Of a DNA stretch of 64,000 nucleotides, positions 35,560-46,429 are shown piece by piece (position 1 is the first letter of the stretch; every line of letters begins with the position of its first letter). The position numbers and the translations under genes are program-made. The DNA lies in NCBI GenBank assembly GCA_025175895.1, contig CM045989.1, positions 128,167,272 to 128,231,271 on the forward strand. The letters run 5' to 3'. The notes beneath the pieces are model-generated. The model searched no databases and was not told the origin of the DNA. It saw nothing but the letters and a program-made list of their open reading frames with translations. The stretch comes from Wurfbainia villosa. Taxonomy: Eukaryota; Streptophyta; Magnoliopsida; Zingiberales; Zingiberaceae.

Positions 35560-37432
35560 TGTTAGTTATAGCCCTAGAACCAATCATGTGATGGTTGAAT
35601 AGGGAACATTTTGTATCATATTCTATAAAGGCAAAGGATTGGTTATTATATATTTATGTCTTTCTTGTGCCAGCTAAATTAAATATATAATAATGCCCTA
35701 GAAAAGTAGATTCTTATCTACAGCATATCAATTGGCAGAATTGATTATGAGAGGCTGTAGAGAACACTTTCCTAAATGTTCCTAGTCAAGTATTAATATG
35801 CAAGGGCAATATTAATGCATAAAGACTAGCATGTAGGTCAATTGATGACTTGATCTCACAAGTCATGGATATATGATATCAAGTTGACACATGGGTATAT
35901 ATTAGAGAATATATACTGAACTGACCCGCCATGAGAAAGTTTCATGGATCATCATATGAGTGTCATAAACTTTCTCATGTGACTATTGGTATGAATAGTC
36001 CTCAAACCTGAAGTCATTACGGTTCCCTACATAAGGAGTTATGTACTTTGGTATCGTCAAACGTCACCCGTAACAGGGTGGACCATAAAGGCGATTACTG
36101 GGTATATAACAAATTATGTGGAGGGATGTGAGTGATGTAGATGGGATCTATCCCTCCCATATGACGGGAGTGATATCTGTGGGCCCCTTGATTGAGTAGA
36201 ACTACTAAAACGCATGGCCATGCTCGAATGAGTCAATATGAGATATTGAGCTCATTTGTTTGAGTTAGTTTACTTAGGGATCAAGAAACACATAGATTGA
36301 TCACGGATAACACGATCTATGCCTCATTGGTCAATTTGATATCAAGGATAGAAGGACACAGTCATACATTATAGTAGTCACGGAAAGGTTAGTCGGATCT
36401 TGACTTATCTTGTAACTTGGGTAGCAATGATGTATTGCTAGATGCCGCTCATTGCTTGTGTATCTAAAAGAGTTTAGATCCACTGCCAACGTTATGAGAG
36501 CCTATAGGGTCACACACAAAGAGCATGATGATTAGAAGAATTAGTGCATTCTAGTTTGACTAGAATAATTTGGGAATAAGCTTAAGTACAAAATGGTTTT
36601 TGGACTTTAAGCTTAATGAGAATTTTAGCTTATTGATTTAATGAGATTAATTCAATATGCTAAGCTTAATTGATTTAATAAGATTAACTCAATATGTTAC
36701 CTTATTGATTTAATGAGATTAATTCAATATGATAACATAAGCTTATTGAATTAATAAGATTAATTCAACATCCATGAATGCCACATAAGCATGCCACCTA
36801 AGCATGCCACATAAGCATGCCACATAAGCTTGATGAGGTGGAAGGAGACAAAGGGTTTTGACCTTTGGATTTCCCCCACATGTGGCCGGCCAAACAAGGA
36901 GTATAACTCCTTATTTGATTATCTTTCAATGCCATTGATTGCATTGAATGTGATAGGAGATGAAAGGTTTTTCCAATCCTATAAAACACCCCATGGGGTG
37001 GCCGGCCAAAGGAGTTGGAGTGTGGAAGCTTGAGGCTTGGTGAGAGCTTGGTGGGAGAGGCTTTGGTTTTGTGGTTTTTGTGAGTGTAGCAAGAAGAGTA
37101 GTCTTCTTCTTCCTTTCTCTTTTTCCCTACTTTCCTCTCCTTTAGGGACTTCTCTAGCAAGAAGTAAAGGAGAGCTCTTCTAGTTTCTTTTGTGAGACAA
37201 GAGCTTGCTCGTGTGGATACATATAGAGGCACGGACATTTGAACGTGCTAAAAGATCCAACAAACCCAAGGAGAAGCGGGATTACAAAGGGCACGCAACA
37301 AAGGTAATATTCTCCTATAAGATAGGTTTTGAGAAATTTATTTTTGTACGAGGTTTTCTTTCGCAAGGATCACTTGGAAGGGATCCTAATTTTCCGTTGT
37401 GCATATGATATTTTGCATACGAGATCCCAACA
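35560..37432 (+). mobile_element. Solo copia-type LTR inside G3 gag
   Basis: 1,873 bp from TGTTAGTTATAG to GATCCCAACA, with a perfect TSD TTAAG at 35,555-35,559 and 37,433-37,437. No internal region, PBS or PPT, so it is the product of recombination between two LTRs. It carries a TATA box at 36,980 on the plus strand. Its general form (TGTTAG...CCCAACA, plus strand, GGCCGGCCA runs) is like the LTR of D, but the two are not copies. Low-copy direct repeats of 'cttattgatttaatgagattaattcaatatg' type fill 36,600-36,770. Confidence 0.92.
36980..36986 (+). promoter_or_regulatory. TATA box of the solo LTR
   Basis: CCTATAAAACACCCC, in the right third of the LTR, supporting plus orientation. A transcript from here would run antisense to G3 gag. 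Confidence 0.6.
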
Positions 37433-37437
37433 TTAAG

Positions 37438-37913
37438 AACTCCTGACGGCGTGCTATATAGAATGCAGAAGGAAAATACTGCCTCCAGAATATATCTCGG
37501 AAAACTACCCAGGTGATGTTCTGCTCTCCCATCAAGGTCTTCTGCATTTTCCACCACGTAACCGCCTGCTCCTGAAGGTGATAAGCTGCTAGACCAACCT
37601 TCTCCTCATCGGTGAAACTCATGAACTCAAACGTATCCTCCAAATTGTCTAACCAGGTCCGTGCAATCCAGGGATCAGACTCGCCTTGGAATAGCATAAA
37701 TCGGTCCTTGGCTGACCGTGCTAACACAGGTATACGTGCCTTGACTCTAACCCAACTGGAATCCGTAGCAGTCGGCATAGTCGGGGGTACATCAGACTCT
37801 TGAGGTTTCGAACCTCTGGTAGGAGACTTTCGTGGCTCCTCCTGATCAACCGGTCCCCCCGTAGTAGGCTGTTTAGATGGTCGACCTCTCTTACGATTCT
37901 GAACAGGTGCCAT
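37438..37913 (-). pseudogene. G3 gag, N-terminal part
   Basis: ATG at 37,913 is about 200 bp past the PBS. It begins MAPVQNRKRGRPSKQ (an AT-hook-like GRP with basic flanks), then a Pro/Thr-rich stretch and the Ty3 gag domain (WLDNLEDTFEFMSFTDEEKV, AAYHLQEQAVTWWK, FWRQYFPSAF). It is open up to the TSD of the solo LTR; across that insertion the frame continues into the C-terminal part. Confidence 0.85.
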
Positions 37914-38116
37914 AATATCATCTGTTCACACCTGTTAAATGACTTACATAAATATTTAACCAGAAAATATAGTGTGTCAAGATTTCTTACTTCGGACAAC
38001 TTGGAGCTCATGCCTCTGTCAATCCCATCTTACCAAAATCAAAATCAAATCAAATCAAAACGATTTCCGAGGTCCCAAAATCCGACAAAAACATTATTGC
38101 TTGGCATCGCAACCTA

Positions 38117-38130
38117 GAGCTCTGATACCA
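38117..38130 (-). other. PBS of G3, now abutting the LTR of element A
   Basis: Minus strand TGGTATCAGAGCTC. In G2 the PBS is followed by seven bases and then its own LTR. Here the LTR of A (CCAACA end) lies one base away from the PBS. Confidence 0.85.
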
Positions 38131-38940
38131 ATGTTGGTAGTTGCTTCGGAGGCTCATTGGCTCCCATGTCCCCGGATTAAAATTTTCACTAATGAAAGAA
38201 TTAATCCGGATGGGATGAGTTTCCTTAGCACAACCAATTCGTCGTCGTGCTAACAACTTGAGTGATCGCTAGAACAAACTAGTTGTTCAAGCAAGACAAC
38301 TCTTCTAGTTGGTTAGCCGCGGAAGAGACGATGGACGGATCGCCGATTTTTGTGTTTGTCTTCGGGGTCCATGATTATACAAAATATATACATACACACA
38401 CTTGTATAATCAACACATAAAAGAACATGCTAAGATCAGAAAATAAAGTTGTAAAACTTTTATACCTCACGATCTTCTACCGTATGTCTTATCCTCCTCG
38501 TGGACGACGTGTGGGCGAAGATCCTCCACGAGTAGAAGCCTTCTAGATCGCGTTCTTCCCTTCCTTGTTCGCTGCGAACAAAGAGAAGAACCAACAAAAC
38601 TTCTCCTTTCTAGAACCGGCCACCAAGCAAGGGAGTTTGATGTAACCGCCAGCCAAGGAATGAATGGATGAAGCGCCGACCACCAATGTAAGGGGAACCG
38701 CCGGCCACCTTGGAGAGAATGGAGGAGTGAACGCCGGCCAACCTTGAAGAGAGGTTGCCGCCGGCCAAGGAATAAGAGAGGGACCAAGAGGATGGGCGCC
38801 GGCCAAGTCTTGATGGAAGAAGATGGGCACCGGCCACTTGTCCAAGAGTTGTCGCCCAAGCCAAAGCTTCCAAACCCTAGCCGCCCAACCTAAAACCCTA
38901 ACTCCAATTGAACCATATTTTTGCCGCCCACCTAAGGCCT

Positions 38941-38949
38941 CTATTTATA
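38941..38949 (-). promoter_or_regulatory. TATA box in A 3' LTR
   Basis: TATAAATAG on the minus strand. The same box in the 5' LTR is at 60,896-60,904. It lies between the minisatellite (upstream) and the GC-rich transcribed part. Confidence 0.75.
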
Positions 38950-38974
38950 GAATTGGGCTTAAGCCTCCTTTAAT

Positions 38975-39286
38975 ATCCACCGTCAGATCTAGGGAGTTAA
39001 TCTCCACCGTCGGATTTAGGGTTTTATCCCAACCGTCGGATCAAGGGTTTCATCCCAACCGTCGGATCTAGGATTTCATCCCAACCGTCGGATCTAGGGT
39101 TTCATACCAACCGTCGGATCTAGGGTTTCATCCCAACCGTCGGATCTAGGGATTTAATCCTAACCGTCGATTCTAGGGTTTCATCCCAACCATCAGATCT
39201 AGGGATTTAATCCCAACCGTTGGTTCTAGGGTTTCATCCCAACCATCGGATCTAGGGATTTAATCCCAACCGTTGGTTCTAGAGTT
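38975..39286. repeat. 26-bp minisatellite in A 3' LTR
   Basis: About twelve units with the core CCGTCGGATCTAGGG, alternating two spacer types (TTTCATCCCAA and ATTTAATCCCAA). In element orientation the array lies directly upstream of the TATA box. Confidence 0.9.
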
Positions 39287-40258
39287 TTGTTTTACATTCT
39301 TGGATCTAGACTTCATGAGGATTATATTAGGCTACGATAGGGACCATAAGGAGGAGTTGGATCTTGGCCACCCGATGGATCGGAACCACACAAACTTGAT
39401 CCATCAATGATGTTCCATTCCACTAGAGGATCATCATTGAACTACCTCACCAATCCTCATAAATTAATATGGGCTCCATATATTATTTGCACATTCATCT
39501 CCCCGTGTTTAAGATATCGAATGTCCGTCAATTAATTGATTTACTGACCATCAATTAATTAACATCTAACTCCTCGAGTAGTACCACTCAACCTTATCAT
39601 CATGTTGACTAAGTCAACCAGCTGGGTTTACATGATGAACCTTATGAGCTCCTCAAGGGGACATCATCAACCTAGTATATAAGACACGGTTTCCTCCTAT
39701 AATCAATGGCACACCATGTAAATAATATCATTTCCCAACTTACCGGGCATATTGATTTAATCCATCTAAATCTCACCCTCTGGTAAATCAAAGAAATAAA
39801 TACTAAGTACATGTGCCCGTTATTATATCGGGATTAAGAGCATGTACAACATAATATCTGAGGTCCGATTCAATTATGTAGTCAGTAATTAATTGAATCA
39901 CCTCTATGTCGGTCCTGCTCAATACACCTAAGTGTACTAGTGTAACTCTATGTTCAAGACAAAACAATACAAAGCTACACTACAACCATACCAATGGTTT
40001 GTCCAAAATCATCTTGGTTGTGAGCCTCTACTTATATTTTACAAGGGACTGATAACATGATCTTCTGTGCCACACCAAGCACCATGTTATCTACAATGTA
40101 AAATATTAGACAATATGCACACAGATATAATAAATATATAAAGTGCAAACAATGATCATGTGATTCTTATTCCAAAATAAAATGTTCATACAAAAAGAGC
40201 TAGGCTTTCAGTATACATTCCAACAATCTCCCACTTATACTAAAAGACTATGCCGTCA

Positions 40259-41722
40259 TCACACTGCCATACATCTGATCCCCATGTCCTTTACATGCCT
40301 ATCAAACTCTTTCGCTGGAAGGGCCTTAGTGAATGGATCCGCCAGGTTATCCTCTGATGCAATCTTGGCAACAACATCTTCTCTTCACTTTATGATCTCT
40401 TGTATAAGGTGGTACTTGCGCTCTATGTGTTTACTCGCCTTATGGGCTCGTGGTTCCTTCGAGTTTGCAACTACACCACTATTATCACAATAAATTGTGA
40501 TAGTTCTGGGCAAACCAGGAATCACATCCAAGTCCATCAAGAAGTTCCTGAGCCATACAGCTTCCTTGGCTGCCTCAGAGGCTGCCACATACTCAGCTTC
40601 CATGGTAGAGTCTGCCACACATTTCTGCTTGACACTCCTCCATACTATAGCTCCACCTTCAAAAGTAAACACAAACCCTGAGGTAGACTTACTCTTGTCC
40701 CTATCTGATTGGAAATCCAAATCCGTGTAACCCACAGGGACTAATTGATCTGCCCGGTAAACCAACATATAATCCCTAGTCCTTCTCAGGTACTTCAATA
40801 TATGCTTTACCGCAGTCCAATGTCCTCGCTCAGATTACTCGATATTCTCGCTAACCATGCCCACAGCAGGATATCCGGTCGCATATAGCATAGCATACAT
40901 AAGGCTTCCTACTGCCAAAGCATAAGGAACCGCCTTCATGTCCTTTATCTCCTTTGATGTTTTGGGACACATCTCTTTAGATAAAGGAACTCCATGCCTA
41001 AAAGGTAGAAAACCTTTCTTGGAGTTCTGCATGCTAAAACGAGCAAGGATAGTGTCAATGTATGAAGCTTGAGATAAGCACAACATCCTTTTCTTGCGAT
41101 CCCTTATAACTTTGATCCCAAGGATGTGTCCCACTTCTCCTAAGTCCTTCATGTCAAACTGTTTGGACAACCATACCCTTACGTCTGATAACACTTTGAT
41201 ATTGTTGCCAACTAACAAAATGTCATCTACATATAGTACAAGAAATACCACTACATTTTCGTCACATCTCTTGTATATACAAGGCTCATCCGGACTTTGA
41301 ATAAATCCATATGACTGGATTACCTCATCAAAGCGGATGTTCCAAGATCTAGAAGCTTGCTTCAATCCATAAATGGACTGATTAAGCTTACATACAAGAT
41401 GCTCTTTGTCTTTAGCAATGAATCCCTCTGGTTGCCGCATATAGATGTTCTCCTCAAGACTTCCGTTAAGGAAAGCTGTCTTGACATCCATCTGCCAAAT
41501 CTCATAATCCATATGAGCAGCTATAGATAAGAGAATCCAGATAGACTTAAGCATAGCTACCGACGAAAAGGTCTACTCATAATCGATACCCTCTTTTTGA
41601 GTATACCCTTTCGCAACAAGCCTAGCTTTGAAGGTCTCAACCTTCCCGTCCACTCCTCTCTTTCTCTTGTAGATCCACTTGCATCCAATGGCTTTCTCAC
41701 CATCGGGTGGCTCTACTAGCTC
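40259..41722 (-). pseudogene. A reverse transcriptase and RNase H
   Basis: RVT_2-type RT with AMLKSIWILLSIAAH, MDVKTAFLNGSLEE, LYVDDILLVGN (catalytic YVDD at 41,233-41,222) and LGEVGHILGIKV. RNase H shows GYTDLDFQSD, TMEAEYVAASEAAKEAVWL, CDNSGVVAN and KHIERKYH, and the end reads LADPFTKALP to a TGA at 40,259. In-frame stops break it near 41,707, 41,573, 40,835 and 40,385; most would arise by a single C-to-T or G-to-A change. Motifs are otherwise well kept. Confidence 0.88.
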
Positions 41723-43036
41723 CTAGACTTGATTAGAATTCATAGATTCTATGTCTGAATTCATCGCTCTTTGCCAAGATACCGCATCTCTATCTTGGAG
41801 TGCCTCGTCATATGTCCAGGGATCAGGTTCATGTTGACCAGGGACTAAGTCCGAAGACTCTCTCAAAAACATGAATCGCTCGGGTTGTCTAACAACCCTC
41901 CCACTACGACGAGGTGCCTCCTGTGTATGCTCTGTGACACGCGGTGCAGTGACTTGTGGTATCACCTCTTGTATCGGTGGTACTGAAGTCGGGACTTCCC
42001 CTGTTAACTCCTCAAGAACAATCCTACTCGTGGGCTTGTGGTTTATCACATAGTCCTCCTCTAACAATCTGGCATTCGTAATCACGATCACCTTCTGATC
42101 TCTAGGACTATAGAATAAACCACCCTTCGTTCCCTTAGGGTAGCCAACAAACAAGCATACTTCTGTACGAGATTCCAACTTACCAGCATCTCCCTTCAGC
42201 ACATGTGCTGGATTACCCCAAATGCGAATATGTCTTAGACTAGGCTTTCGCCCAGTCCACAACTCTATGAGAGTAGAGGGTACTGACTTAGATGGAACCA
42301 AGTTCAAAATGTGTGCTGTTGTTTCCAGAGCAAACCCCCAGAACGAATCAGGTAACTCAGAATAACTCATCATAGATCTCACCATCTCCATAAGAGTCCT
42401 GTTCCTTCACTCCGCCACACTATTCTATTGGGGTGTGCCAGGTGCGGACAATTGGGATTGAATCCCAGCCTCTGATAAGTAACTCCTAAACTCTCTCAAG
42501 AGGTACTCGCCACCATGATCAGATCGTAATGTCTTGATACTTTTACCTTGATAGTTCTCCACATCAGCCTTGAATTCTTTGAACCTATCAAAGCATTCAG
42601 ACTTGCGGCGCATCAAGTAAATGTATCCATATCTTGAATAATCGTCTATAAAAGAGATGAAATATTTAAAACCACCTCTTGCCTGGATAGACATAGGACC
42701 GCACAAATCAGAATGAACCAATTCTAACACATCTTTGGCTCTATACCCCTTGGCCTTGAAAGGCCTCTTGGTCATTTTACCTTCCAAGCAAGATTCGCAG
42801 GTTGGGAGATCCTCCACCACTAATGAACCCAAAGGTCCATCAGCTATCAACCTTTGAATTCTACTTAGGTTAATATGACCAAGACTTAGATGCCAAAGAT
42901 ATGTCTGGTTCATTTGCGAAGGTTCTTTTCTCTTATTAGACTTAGAAGATGAGTTATTGACTTCTATATGCATCGTGAGAGTTTTTGGTTCAAGAGTATA
43001 TAAATTGCCAACCAATGTACCAGAACAGATAATCTC
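41723..43036 (-). pseudogene. A integrase
   Basis: Starts in the protease-integrase linker (SGTLVGNLYTLEP) at the B insertion point. The zinc region reads WHLSLGHINLSRIQ...CESCLEGK. The core has the first Asp in LVHSDLCGPM, the second in LRSDHGGEY, and Glu in SVAE near 42,405; a TAG and a TGA flank that Glu. The C-terminal part continues as HILNLVPSKSVPSTLIELW, then a variable region ending PWTYDEALQDRDAVSWQ. Both stops fit deamination of methylated C. Confidence 0.88.
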
Positions 43037-43041
43037 CCTAT

Positions 43042-44222
43042 TGTTGGGAGATCGGGACGGCCGGCTAGAGGGGGGTGAATAGCCCTCTTACGATGGATGT
43101 CGGAATTCTCTCGTTCGTTTGCTCGTCTACACAATCGTTAGTGCAAGCGGAAGCATAAACAATAAGGACAAAGCAATAAACGAAAATACAAATGCTAACA
43201 AAGAAGATGTAACGTGGTTCACGGCTACGCCGCTAATCCACGATCCCAATTCGTCCGAGGTGAATCACTCCTCCAAAGCCAATCACTATTGGTCTCTCCT
43301 TTGCACCAAGCTAGGTGGAGGTAACCTTTACAATCAAGATCACTCTTCTTACAATAAGAATGGAATAAAAACAAGTAAGAAGAGTTTAGAGCTTGTGGGG
43401 CACTAGGAAGATCACTTAGAGCATAAGCATTAGCCTCTCAAAGGCTCACACCCTCTCTTTTTATAGAGAGGGCTGATTTCTTCTCTTGGTATCGCCACTA
43501 GATCATCGCCGCCTTGGCGATCATTGCCGTCACTATAATGACCTCCGAACACGTCGGATCCCGACCATTGTAGTCCAACGAAACTCTTGGCAGTCGACTG
43601 ATGGACCTCACTAGTTGATCACGCTCCATAGTCGATCGCCTACGGCCATTTAGCGGTTCGCGTTCGCGACATCCTCGGCAATGATCGCCATTCCATGCGA
43701 TCACGGGCATAAACCCATCGATCGGATACCGATCGAACACATTCATGGAGTGATCGCCATTACATGGCACGATCGTGTGCCGTGTGAAACTCAAACTTAA
43801 CATAAGTTTGAGCTTCCGGCGGTCGGGTAAACCTTAACCGTTGCGGTCAAGTCTCCGACACTTAGCCATTCGGCCAAGTTCACCTAATGAGCTACTTACA
43901 TTTCACTCATTCTCTCATCTCACTCGAAGTCTCTCGCCGAAGCTCTCTTCATTCGCGGCCACGTCCCTCGGCAGCATCAGGCGCACGACTCTGCAATGCT
44001 CCTTCGCATCTCTTGCCTCCGAAGTCTGCTTCCTTGGCTTCACTTCAAGTCATCTCGTCCGGCGGTCCCTCGGATGCTCCAAGCGCACGACTTCCGCAAA
44101 GTCATCCTTCACCGACTCAAGGACCGAGGTTGTAAGGGTGAACCCGCCAAGGCTCTATGTGCGAATTACTAAGTCTTGCAAGACTCCAACGCACATATCA
44201 AATAACAATATCATCCTAACTT
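43042..44222 (-). repeat. B 3' LTR, lacking its outer 54 bp
   Basis: Matches the 5' LTR from TGTTGGGAGATCGGG to CATCCTAACTT, then departs at 44,222. The last 54 bp of the LTR, including the expected TGTTAGG start on the minus strand, are replaced by a gag fragment. TATA box at 43,465-43,459 (minus) sits in a hairpin CTCTC...GAGAG. The segment 43,485-43,770 differs strongly from the 5' LTR. Confidence 0.85.
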
Positions 44223-44330
44223 TCCTTTTTCATCAGCTACCTATGGCTTAGGAGGACAGACTGGCAGCACAAATTCAGACTCTCCGCAGCTTAGCATAAT
44301 ATCCAAGATAAATCTTCTATTCTGAAATTT
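44223..44330 (-). pseudogene. Captured copia gag fragment next to B 3' LTR
   Basis: About 100 bp that resembles 58,860-58,960 of element A ('cttaggaggacagac', 'cagcttagcataatatccaaga' against 'cagttaagacaatatccaga'). This is the gag stretch before and after the CPPK segment in A. It is not part of the gag-only family's gag. It replaces the PPT and outer LTR end of B. Confidence 0.6.
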
Positions 44331-45540
44331 TTGTAGTAAACTATGTATGCCTCATTCAAAGCAGAGGTGGTTATTGAATATTTGTCTTTATATGACAGCA
44401 AGATTATGGATACATTTACTGAGCAAAACCTAAGGTCTCAATGACAATGGAGTCAACATGAGAAACGAGGCAATACGTAAATTGAATACACTAAGTTATA
44501 AACCCATGGCATCAAGTTTAATAGAAGGAAAATACCAAAAACATGATTAAAATTGAAATCAGAAAATATTGGATCAGAAGTTGGTGGCAATGATCGCTAT
44601 CAAGATGGCGGTCGCACAAAGGATTCCGAAATTCTGATTTTCTGGGTGAAATTCATAAATGGATTATAAATTCTAGAAAATTCAAAAAATCATGAAATTT
44701 GAGGAACATATTTCTTTTAAGTATATCTATCAATGAAAAATAGTTTTTCAAGAAAAATCATTATATTTTCCGAGATTTGCTAAAAATCCAAAGGCTTTAA
44801 AAACCACTAGTTTTTGAGCATGTTAGTATCCATTTTAACACCTAGTATTGCTTAGGATTGTTTCAAAACATGAATACATGAATTTTAAAGTAAGAAATTG
44901 TTTTGAAAACATATGAAATATCCAACCATGATCTTTGGGCAATATGTCTATCAATTAAACATAAGCCTTCCCCATGATTGGTCTATTATTGCTATTTTGA
45001 TACCTTAAATGACCATCTAAATGTCATAGGCATTAGTGTACATTTGTATCATCCTAACATCTCACCCATGCTAAGTTTTCAATCAAAATAGCCTATGGTG
45101 AGTGTGAGATGCATCCTAGGGGGTATTTGTATATACTTAACCATCATATTCATACAATTCTATCAAGGTTAAGTATCAACCTAACAATCCTCATGATCAT
45201 AAAGGCATATATGACTTAATTTCACATTATGATCATGAAATACATGTATTCATTGAATTGTTCTCATGCATTAGGTATTATATCATGATAATAAACAAAG
45301 TATCACCTAAAACATGATTTAAACCTATTTCTCATGATGACGTGCCAAATTTTAAAATCATAAATCATGATTGCAAACATACATAGCAATTACATTAATC
45401 ATCATGATTTAAGCATTATTAACTATTTATAGGCATATTATCATCACCTAACACTATTTAAAAAATGTTGTCCCGCCATCCTAAGTCAACCAAAATATGA
45501 TATAGGTCAATTGCATATGGTTGACTACCCTAGGGGTTTT
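44331..45540 (-). other. Non-coding 3' region of B
   Basis: AT-rich, no frame. Similar in layout to the non-coding regions of copies 1 and 2. At the place where those carry CAGTCGACTG sites, B has 'gcaatgatcgctatcaagatggcggtcgc' type text (about 44,587-44,615). Confidence 0.55.
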
Positions 45541-46424
45541 CTAACCCTTAAGGATGGATTTTGGAACCCAAAATAAGTTCTTGCCTATTGGGTTCACTAG
45601 ATACTCCTTGGGGATCCATTTCCTAGCTATTACCTTCTTTTTATCTTGTCCCCTAGCAATTAGGCATTTATAGGCCTTTTCATTTTTCTTTTCTTTATAA
45701 CCTAGGCCTTTCTTATTAAAGCTAGCTCTTTGGCTCCCTATGATCATGTTCAAGGTGTTTGAGCCAATTGTAAACTTTTCTAGGGCTTTTGTCAAATAGT
45801 CTACCTTTTCCCTTAAAGCCCTATTTTCTTCTATACATGCATCACTAACATCCAAAGGCATATAGTTATCATGTGAGCATGCATCATTTAAGCTAGAAGA
45901 AATATTATCATCATTTAAGCATGCTTTTTCTAGTTTATTTTCTAAGTCCTTAATTTGATATAGCATGCTTTTGTTCTTCTTCTTAGCTCTAAATAAATCC
46001 CTAGTTATGCTAGAAATCATAGAAACTATTTTACTAGGTGAAAGATTGGTTACCATTGTTTCCATGTCCTCTTCTTCTTCGGATGAGGAGGATGTAGATG
46101 TGGAGGAGGCTCCCCCTTCATTTGAGCTCTCTCCACTTGAGCTTGATCCTTCATTTTCGGTGGAGGAGCAATCCAAGTCATCAAAGGCCATCAAGGCCAA
46201 ATTGGTGACAAAGGCATTCTCCTCATCCGATGATGATGAGGAGGATGAGGAGGGATCATCCCAAGTCCTTGCCTTGAGAACTTTGGCCTTTCCCTTTCCC
46301 TTTGACTTCTTGCTCCCCTTTTTCTTCTTCTTTTCTTTCGTCTTTTTCCTTTCTTCGTTGCTCTTGTTTAGGAGGAGACAATTGTCCCTCTCCTTGGAAA
46401 TTGTAGCAAATGATTTTCCCCCTT
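45541..46424 (-). pseudogene. B gag, C-terminal part (WVPKS end)
   Basis: Begins beside the D insertion in a ruined zinc knuckle: CYNFQ with a frameshift before a lone DNC, so three ligands are lost or displaced. A Lys-rich stretch follows, then Ser/acidic runs (WDDPSSSSSSSDEE, ALMAFDDLDC), a predicted coiled coil (LFRAKKKNKSMLYQIKDLENK; ALREKVDYLTKALEKF), the SIRE-type block FTIGSNTLNMIIGSQ...GLGY, and the end LFWVPKSILKG and stop at 45,541. From about 46,390 to 45,541 the frame is open. As I recall, SIRE-lineage gags have the same order and then continue to protease; here it stops. Confidence 0.8.
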
Positions 46425-46429
46425 GGTCT

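Larger units (their letters stand above)
27841..38130 (-). mobile_element. Chromovirus-type Ty3 element G3 (5' LTR missing)
   Basis: Minus strand: PBS 38,130-38,117, gag 37,913-34,661 (interrupted by a solo LTR), protease, RT, RNase H, integrase with chromodomain-like tail, PPT 31,176-31,163, 3' LTR 31,162-27,841. It is inserted in the LTR of relic C. Where its 5' LTR should begin, the LTR of copia element A follows the PBS directly. LTR length over 3 kb and an EATWE tail fit the Tekay/Del group of chromoviruses. Confidence 0.85.
38132..40225 (-). repeat. A 3' LTR (2,094 bp)
   Basis: Plus orientation TGTTGGTAGTTGC to TACATTCCAACA; the PPT complement ATCTCCCACTTA follows at 40,226. Includes the TATA box at 38,941-38,949, the 26-bp minisatellite, and a GC-rich block (38,470-38,900) rich in GCCGGCCA, whose antisense ORFs of 87-130 codons are not genes. 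Confidence 0.9.

Noticed and set aside
27841..38130. Integrated plant pararetrovirus as an explanation for G3
   Set aside because: LTRs, PPT, integrase core and chromodomain-like tail mark a Ty3 chromovirus; no movement-protein region was seen.
38467..38873. Antisense ORFs of 87-130 codons, repeated at 60,421-60,827
   Set aside because: Three overlapping frames on one strand in a GCCGGCC-rich LTR segment; duplication is due to the LTR pair.
39000..39290. Interstitial telomere repeat (CTAGGGTTT resembles TTTAGGG)
   Set aside because: The unit is 26 bp with the telomere-like word only once per unit; it is a minisatellite of the LTR.
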